In this document: positions 59,436 through 64,000 of the stretch, in pieces
Numbering within the stretch: position 1 is the first letter of the stretch
Layout of the letters: each line of letters starts with the position of its first letter
NCBI RefSeq assembly: GCF_900090205.1
Contig: NZ_LT607802.1
Location: forward strand, 1,912,554 to 1,976,553
Reading direction: 5' to 3'
Length of the DNA stretch: 64,000 bases
Origin: Vogesella sp. LIG4
Lineage (GTDB): Bacteria > Pseudomonadota > Gammaproteobacteria > Burkholderiales > Chromobacteriaceae
Translations under genes and position numbers: made by a program
Notes under the pieces: generated by a model
What the model saw: the letters and a program-made list of their open reading frames with translations, nothing else
Told to the model about the DNA's origin: nothing
Database searches by the model: none

Positions 59436-60140
59436 ATGAGCCTTGCCGACAAGCTCGCCCATACCGAAGCGTTGCTGAAAGAAATCGCCGCCAAGCACGG
59501 CAAGGTGGCGCTGGCCAACAGTTTTGGTGCCGAGGACATGGTGCTGACGCACCTGATCGCTACCCTGCAGCTGCCTATCGGCATCTTCAGCCTGGACACC
59601 GGCCGCCTGCCGGTGGAAACCTATGACCTGATGCAGAAGGTGGGCGAACGCTACCCGGCCAACCCGGTGCGTGTGTACTACCCGGATGCCGCCGCGCTGG
59701 AAGCCTATGTGAACCAGAACGGCATCAATGCCTTCTACAATAGCGTGGAGCTGCGCAAGGGCTGCTGCCACATCCGCAAGATCGAACCACTCAAGCGTGC
59801 GCTGTCCGGGCTGGAAGGCTGGATCACCGGCCTGCGCCGCCAGCAGTCGCAGACCCGTGTCGACCTGCCGGAAGCCGAATTCGACGCCGACAACGGCCTG
59901 ATGAAGTTCAACCCGCTGCTGGACTGGACCGAAAAAGAAGTGTGGGAATACATCCGCGCCAATGACGTGCCGTACAACAGCCTGCACGACAAGCACGTGC
60001 CGTCCATCGGCTGTGCGCCCTGTACCCGCCCGATCGCGGTGGGCGAGGATATCCGTGCCGGCCGCTGGTGGTGGGAAAACCCCGACAGCAAGGAGTGCGG
60101 CCTGCACGTGAAGGCCAGCCCGCTCAAGCGCCCCGCTTAA
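59436..60140 (+). CDS. cysH: Assimilatory adenylyl-sulfate/PAPS reductase (4Fe-4S type)
   Basis: A 234-residue enzyme reducing activated sulfate to sulfite with thioredoxin. The nucleotide-binding 'LANSFGAEDMVL' is near 26-37 and 'SLDTGRLP' near 52-59. Cys110-Cys111 (RKGCCHIRK) and Cys193-x2-Cys196 (GCAPCTRP) are the four ligands of a 4Fe-4S cluster, which marks the APS-preferring type. The catalytic Cys221 is in KECGLHV. The E. coli-type PAPS enzyme lacks the cluster. It is divergent from cysB and upstream of the sulfite reductase gene. Confidence 0.95.
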   Translation: MSLADKLAHTEALLKEIAAKHGKVALANSFGAEDMVLTHLIATLQLPIGIFSLDTGRLPVETYDLMQKVGERYPANPVRVYYPDAAALEAYVNQNGINAFYNSVELRKGCCHIRKIEPLKRALSGLEGWITGLRRQQSQTRVDLPEAEFDADNGLMKFNPLLDWTEKEVWEYIRANDVPYNSLHDKHVPSIGCAPCTRPIAVGEDIRAGRWWWENPDSKECGLHVKASPLKRPA

Positions 60141-60199
60141 TCCGGAATCACCCCCGGTCTGCCGCATACTGCGGCAGACCTGCACAAGAGAGTTTCTGC

Positions 60200-61858
60200 A
60201 TGTACAAGTACGATGAAGTGGACCACCGCCTGGTGCGTGAGCGGGTTGCCCAGTTCCGCGACCAGACCCGGCGTTTCCTGGCCGGCGAGCTGAGCGAGGA
60301 CGAATTCCGCCCGCTGCGCCTGATGAACGGCCTGTATGTTCAGCGCCATGCGCCGATGCTGCGTGTCGCCATTCCCTATGGCCACCTCAACAGCACCCAG
60401 CTGCGCAAGCTGGCGCACATCGCCCGTACCTACGACCGCGGCTACGGCCACTTCACCACCCGGCAGAACATGCAGTTCAACTGGCCGGCGCTGGAAACCG
60501 TGCCCGACATCCTCGGCGAGCTGGCCGAAGTGGAAATGCACGCCATCCAGACCTCCGGCAACTGTGTGCGCAACACCACCACCGACGCCTTCGCCGGCGT
60601 GGCCGCCGACGAGCTGATCGACCCGCGCGCCTACTGCGAGATCATCCGCCAGTGGAGCACGCTGCATCCCGAGTTCGCCTACCTGCCGCGCAAGTTCAAG
60701 ATCGCGGTGTCCGGCAGCCTGGAAGACCGTGCCGCCAGCTGGGTGCACGATATCGGCCTGCACGTGGTACGCAACGAAGCCGGTGAAGTCGGCTTCCGCG
60801 TGATCGTGGGCGGCGGCCTGGGCCGCACTCCGATGGTGGGCAAGGCGGTGCGCGAGTTCCTGCCGACCCGCCATCTGCTGACCTACCTGGATGCCGTGTT
60901 GCGCGTGTACAACCGCTTCGGCCGCCGCGACAACAAGTACAAGGCACGTATCAAGATCCTGGTGCAGGCAATGACCGTGGAAGCGTTCGCCGCCAAGGTG
61001 GAAGACGAATGGCTGCACCTGAAGGATGGCCCGTCCACCCTCAGCGATGCCGACGTGGCCTACTACGCCGCCTTCTTCACTGACCCGGCCTACCAGGCGC
61101 TTGCGGCCAACCCTGCCGACTTCGTGGCCAAACAGCAGGGTGAGCTAGCGTTCTCCCGCTGGCTGGAGCGCAATACCCACGCCCACAAGCAGTCGGGCTA
61201 CCGCTCCGTGGTGCTGTCGCTGAAGAAGACCGGCGTACCGCCGGGCGACATCACCGCCGAGCAGATGGACGTGGCCGCCGACATGGCCGACCGCTACAGC
61301 TTTGGCGAACTGCGCGTGGCGCACGAGCAGAACCTGATCCTGCCGGATGTGCGCGAAAGCGACCTGTACCAGGTGTGGCAGCTGGCGAAGGAACATGGCT
61401 TCGCCACCCCGAACATCGGCCTGCTCACCGACATCGTGTGCTGCCCGGGCGGCGACTTCTGTTCGCTGGCCAATGCCCGCTCCATTCCGGTGGCCGAGGC
61501 GATCCAGCGCAAGTTCGACGACCTGGACTACCTGTTCGACCTGGGCGAGATCGACTGCAACTTCTCCGGCTGCATGAACGCCTGTGGCCACCACCACATC
61601 GGCAACATCGGCATTCTCGGCGTCGACAAGAACGGCGAGGAGTGGTACCAGATCACGCTGGGCGGCAGCCAGGGCAACCAGGCCGCCATCGGCAAGGTGA
61701 TCGGCCCGTCGTTTGCCCAGGCCGACGTACCGACCGCGTTTGAAAAAATCATGAAGCTTTACCTTGAGCAGCGTCTCGCAGGTGAGCGTTTTATCGAGAC
61801 CGTGCGCCGTATCGGCCTGGATCCGTTCAAGGAGCGTGTATATGCAAAACTTGATTAA
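60200..61858 (+). CDS. cysI: Sulfite reductase, one-chain siroheme type (nitrite/sulfite reductase family)
   Basis: A 552-residue siroheme and 4Fe-4S enzyme reducing sulfite to sulfide. Two ferredoxin-like domains ('RLMNGLYVQRHAPMLRVAIPYG', 'YGHFTTRQNMQFNW') alternate with siroheme-binding halves ('TSGNCVRNTTTD'). The cluster ligands are Cys415-x5-Cys421 and Cys458-x3-Cys462. Context (cysB, cysH, DUF934) favours sulfite over nitrite. The ATG at 60200 is chosen, and an open frame running back into cysH is rejected. The electron donor subunit (cysJ) is not in the window. It overlaps the DUF934 gene by 17 bp. Confidence 0.92.
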   Translation: MYKYDEVDHRLVRERVAQFRDQTRRFLAGELSEDEFRPLRLMNGLYVQRHAPMLRVAIPYGHLNSTQLRKLAHIARTYDRGYGHFTTRQNMQFNWPALETVPDILGELAEVEMHAIQTSGNCVRNTTTDAFAGVAADELIDPRAYCEIIRQWSTLHPEFAYLPRKFKIAVSGSLEDRAASWVHDIGLHVVRNEAGEVGFRVIVGGGLGRTPMVGKAVREFLPTRHLLTYLDAVLRVYNRFGRRDNKYKARIKILVQAMTVEAFAAKVEDEWLHLKDGPSTLSDADVAYYAAFFTDPAYQALAANPADFVAKQQGELAFSRWLERNTHAHKQSGYRSVVLSLKKTGVPPGDITAEQMDVAADMADRYSFGELRVAHEQNLILPDVRESDLYQVWQLAKEHGFATPNIGLLTDIVCCPGGDFCSLANARSIPVAEAIQRKFDDLDYLFDLGEIDCNFSGCMNACGHHHIGNIGILGVDKNGEEWYQITLGGSQGNQAAIGKVIGPSFAQADVPTAFEKIMKLYLEQRLAGERFIETVRRIGLDPFKERVYAKLD

Positions 61859-62336
61859 GCAGGGCGCCCTGGTCGCCGACGACAGCTGGCAGCTGCTGCG
61901 CGATGCCGAGGCAAGCTTTGCCCCCGGCGATGACGTGATCCTGCCGCTGGCGCGTTTTCTGCAGGTGGCCGCCGCCGGTCACCAGGGCGGGCTGGCAGTG
62001 CTGCTGTCGCCCGACAGCGACCCGCTGGCGCTGCAGCCGCATCTGGCCAGCCTGCAGCTGATCGCCGTCGACTTCCCGGCGTTTGCCGACGGCCGTGGCT
62101 ACAGCATTGCGCGCATTCTGCGCGAACGTTTGGGCTATGGCGGGGAACTCCGCGCAGTTGGCGATGTCTTGCGCGATCAGCTGTCGTATATGGCGCAGGT
62201 AGGCTTTGACGCTTTTGCCATCCGCGAGGATCGCTCAGCGGCAGAGGCGCTGGACGGCTTGGCCGATTTTAGTGAACAGTACCAGGGGACCGTACTCAAA
62301 CCGGTACCGTTGCTTAAACGGCGTGTTTCGAATTGA
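61842..62336 (+). CDS. DUF934 family protein of the sulfite reductase operon
   Basis: A 164-residue soluble protein of the DUF934 family, commonly adjacent to one-chain sulfite reductase genes in beta- and gammaproteobacteria. 'LQLIAVDFPAFADGRGYSIARILRERLGYGGELRAVGDVLRDQLSYMAQVGFDAFAIRE' is the conserved block. Its biochemical role is not established to my knowledge; an accessory role in sulfite reduction or electron transfer is inferred from context. SD AAGGAG at 61829-61834 sets the start inside the end of cysI. Confidence 0.9.
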   Translation: MQNLIKQGALVADDSWQLLRDAEASFAPGDDVILPLARFLQVAAAGHQGGLAVLLSPDSDPLALQPHLASLQLIAVDFPAFADGRGYSIARILRERLGYGGELRAVGDVLRDQLSYMAQVGFDAFAIREDRSAAEALDGLADFSEQYQGTVLKPVPLLKRRVSN

Positions 62337-62426
62337 GGTGTGTCTTTCCGGCAACTTATATGGATAATATCAATACATCCGCATGCCAAAGTGTTGCTTT
62401 TTTTATGATTTTTTAAAAATGCGACA

Positions 62427-62456
62427 TTGACATGATGGTTATTGGTTTTCTATAGT
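62427..62456 (+). promoter_or_regulatory. Strong sigma70 promoter of the rmpM-like gene
   Basis: TTGACA (62427-62432), 18-bp spacer, TATAGT (62451-62456), with an AT-rich stretch upstream (62395-62425) that could act as an UP element. The predicted 5' UTR is about 125 nt, long for a single gene, and may carry post-transcriptional control. Confidence 0.75.
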
Positions 62457-62587
62457 CACGCAGGATGCGTTTGTTTTACCTTCCAGACGCAAGCGTGATA
62501 GCTGGAATCAGACTGTTCCCTTTAAAAAGCTCATTTTAAAGAACAGGTTTCACACCGTGATGCTTGCATCAACTTAGAGGATCCAAC

Positions 62588-63259
62588 ATGAAAAAATCGA
62601 TCAAACTGAGCGCCCTGCTTGCCTCCCTGCTGGTGTCTACTGCTGCGATGGCTGCAGCAAACCAAGGCTATTCCGTTGATGGCCAGAACACCAACGTTAT
62701 CAAGAACGCATACGGCGAATGCTGGCGTCTGCCGACCACCTACGACAAGGCCCGTGACGGTCTGGTTGAGTGTGGCGATCGCGAAGCACCGAAGCCGGTA
62801 GTTGCTGCTCCGGCCCCGGCTCCGGCCCCGGCTCCGGCTCCGGCTGCTCCGCAGTACGTGACCAAGAACGTAAGCCTGTCCGCTGAAGGCCTGTTCCAGT
62901 TCAACAGCGCCAAGATCATCGAAGGCAACCAGCAGCTGAACGACCTGGCCAACAGCCTGAAGTCCGACAACCAGCTGAAGTCCGTGACCATCACCGGCCA
63001 CACCGACTACCTGGGTTCCGCCAAGTACAACCAGGCCCTGTCCGAGAAGCGTGCCAACGCTGTTAAGGACTACTTCGTATCCGCTGGTGTACCGTCCGAC
63101 AAGATCACTGCCATCGGCAAGGGCGAGTCCGAAGCCAAGCTGACCGCAGAATGCACCGCCAAGAAGTTCAAGAAGCGTGCTGACCTGATCGCTTGCCTGG
63201 CCGGCGACCGTCGTTTCGACGTAACTGTTGAAACCGCCAAGCAGGAACAAGTGAAGTAA
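62588..63259 (+). CDS. OmpA-family peptidoglycan-binding protein, RmpM-like
   Basis: A 223-residue protein with a signal peptide (about 1-23). A short domain has 'ANQGYSVDGQNTNVIKNAYGECWRLPTTYDKARDGLVECGDREAP', then an Ala-Pro repeat linker, then an OmpA-like domain (about 95-215; 'ITGHTDYLGSAKYNQALSEKRANAVKDYFVSAGVP' carries the peptidoglycan-binding Asp and Arg). No N-terminal beta-barrel is present. The layout is that of neisserial RmpM, which anchors porins to the wall. The strong promoter and own terminator suggest high expression. Confidence 0.93.
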   Translation: MKKSIKLSALLASLLVSTAAMAAANQGYSVDGQNTNVIKNAYGECWRLPTTYDKARDGLVECGDREAPKPVVAAPAPAPAPAPAPAAPQYVTKNVSLSAEGLFQFNSAKIIEGNQQLNDLANSLKSDNQLKSVTITGHTDYLGSAKYNQALSEKRANAVKDYFVSAGVPSDKITAIGKGESEAKLTAECTAKKFKKRADLIACLAGDRRFDVTVETAKQEQVK

Positions 63260-63286
63260 TCGGCTAAATCGCTGATCTTCATTGCA

Positions 63287-63314
63287 AAAGCCCCGGCCCT
63301 GCCGGGGCTTTTTG
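63287..63314 (+). terminator. Terminator of the rmpM-like gene
   Basis: AAAAGCCCCGGC-CCT-GCCGGGGCTTTTTG, 27 bp after the stop codon. Confidence 0.9.
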
Positions 63315-63384
63315 TTTGGGCGTTTGACTGGCGTTGTCGGGGTTGGCTGGTTAAAATCGCCCTTTACCTTGTTTTAGTGCAACC

Positions 63385-64000
63385 ATGCGTGCGTTTCTGG
63401 GAAGCCCTTGCCGTTTCGACCTGCCGCCCTGTGCCTTGACCATAGGCAACTTCGATGGCGTGCACCTGGGGCATCAGCGCATGCTGGCTCGGCTGCGCGA
63501 GGAAGCGAATGCGCGTGGCCTGCCCACCGCGCTGCTGACCTTCGAGCCGCATCCACGTGAATTCTTTGCCAAGGGCCAGCCGCCGGCGCGTCTTTCCGTG
63601 CTGCGCGACAAGCTGCAGTTCCTCGCCCAGGGCGATCTGGTTGACTACGTTTTTATCTACCGCTTCAACCATGCGTTCTCGCGCATGGCAGCGGAAGACT
63701 TCGTGCAGCAGGTGCTGCTGCAGGAGCTGAAAACCCGCTACCTGCTGATCGGTGACGATTTCCAGTTCGGCGCAGACCGCAGGGGCGACTTTGCCTTGCT
63801 GCAGTCGTGCGGCGACTTCGTCATCGAGGCGATGCCGTCGGTGCTGGTGGCCGGTGAGCGCGCCTCCAGCACCCTGGTGCGCGAAAGGTTGGCCGCAGGC
63901 GACCTGGATAGCGCCGCGCGCCTGCTGGGGCGCCCCTATCAGGTGTCCGGCAAGGTGATGCATGGCCAGAAGCTGGGGCGCACCATCGGTTTCCCCACCG
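63385..64000 (+). CDS. ribF: Riboflavin kinase / FAD synthetase, N-terminal part
   Basis: Open from ATG 63385 to the end of the window (205 codons), so the 3' part is missing. The FAD synthetase domain is clear: 'ALTIGNFDGVHLGHQRML' nucleotidyl-transferase motif (residues 18-35), 'TFEPHPREFF', 'LLIGDDFQFGADRRGDF', and 'SSTLVRERLAAGDL'. The kinase domain begins with 'YQVSGKVMHGQKLGRTIGFPT'. It makes FMN and FAD in the cytoplasm. In many genomes it precedes ileS and lspA, which would lie beyond the window. A perfect dispersed word is inside at 63885. Confidence 0.95.
   Translation, partial: MRAFLGSPCRFDLPPCALTIGNFDGVHLGHQRMLARLREEANARGLPTALLTFEPHPREFFAKGQPPARLSVLRDKLQFLAQGDLVDYVFIYRFNHAFSRMAAEDFVQQVLLQELKTRYLLIGDDFQFGADRRGDFALLQSCGDFVIEAMPSVLVAGERASSTLVRERLAAGDLDSAARLLGRPYQVSGKVMHGQKLGRTIGFPT
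63885..63897 (+). repeat. Perfect copy of the 13-bp dispersed word
   Basis: AAGGTTGGCCGCA within ribF, read as Arg-Leu-Ala-Ala with the less common codons TTG and GCA. Confidence 0.6.

Noticed and set aside
60068..60199. A cysI start inside cysH, giving a 596-residue protein
   Set aside because: The added residues come from the cysH coding region in another frame and have no match to sulfite reductases.

Overview
The window comes from a GC-rich betaproteobacterium of the order Neisseriales. Gene content and protein flavour point to the Chromobacteriaceae (Chromobacterium, Vogesella and Aquitalea relatives). Supporting signs are an RmpM-like OmpA-family protein, a glnA / DUF4124 / ntrB / ntrC order, a 4Fe-4S type CysH beside a one-chain sulfite/nitrite reductase and a DUF934 gene, and a complete flagellar cluster. 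The genus is inferred, not proven.

Layout. 1-300: the 3' end of a 23S gene, a 5S gene and its terminator, closing an rRNA operon. 400-4850: an FKBP isomerase, metE with its divergent regulator metR, and a GNAT acetyltransferase. 4840-9740: ntrC, ntrB, a DUF4124 protein and glnA (all minus strand), with a sigma54 promoter and an NtrC-like operator in front of glnA. 10-22.8 kb: housekeeping genes (rhodanese, aroE, mtgA, mgtE with a leader ORF, prmC, a PAP2 phosphatase, slyD, a ribosomal-protein hydroxylase, a small lipoprotein, bamC-dapA, an ABC-F ATPase, and an SDR reductase of FabG/PhaB type).

22.8-58.4 kb: a nearly self-contained flagellar locus. Two tandem, nearly identical flagellins are followed by an unrecognised gene and a YcgR-type c-di-GMP flagellar brake. 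Then fliMNPQR-flhBA (minus) lies divergent from fliEFGHIJ-fliDSTKLA-motAB (plus), followed by flgMN, a stand-alone FlgJ-type muramidase, flgA (minus) and flgBCDEFGHIJKL plus two accessory genes. The order fliD-S-T-K-L-A-motAB matches lafB-C-X-E-F-S-T-U of lateral (Laf/Flag-2) systems. The set encodes export gate, C-ring, rod, rings, hook, filament, stator, its own sigma28 and anti-sigma28. No fliO, no lafK/flrC-type activator, no flhF/flhG and no chemotaxis genes are seen. Four promoters (both flagellins, flgM, flgK) share one spaced motif that is probably the recognition site of the local FliA.

58.4-64 kb: cysB, divergent cysH-sulfite reductase-DUF934, a strongly promoted rmpM-like gene, and the start of ribF running off the window.

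Across everything lies a short oriented word, AAGGTTGGCCGCA (core TTGGCCGC). I counted its 8-mer core about 50 times in both orientations. It occurs in genes and intergenic gaps and sometimes as inverted pairs. It behaves like a DNA uptake sequence or other chromosome-signature word and is the most interesting signal here. Other notable items are a leader peptide plus SD-masking hairpin before mgtE, a structured intergenic repeat next to flhA whose stem mismatches are all G-U compatible, a MITE-like inverted repeat and a second dispersed intergenic repeat.
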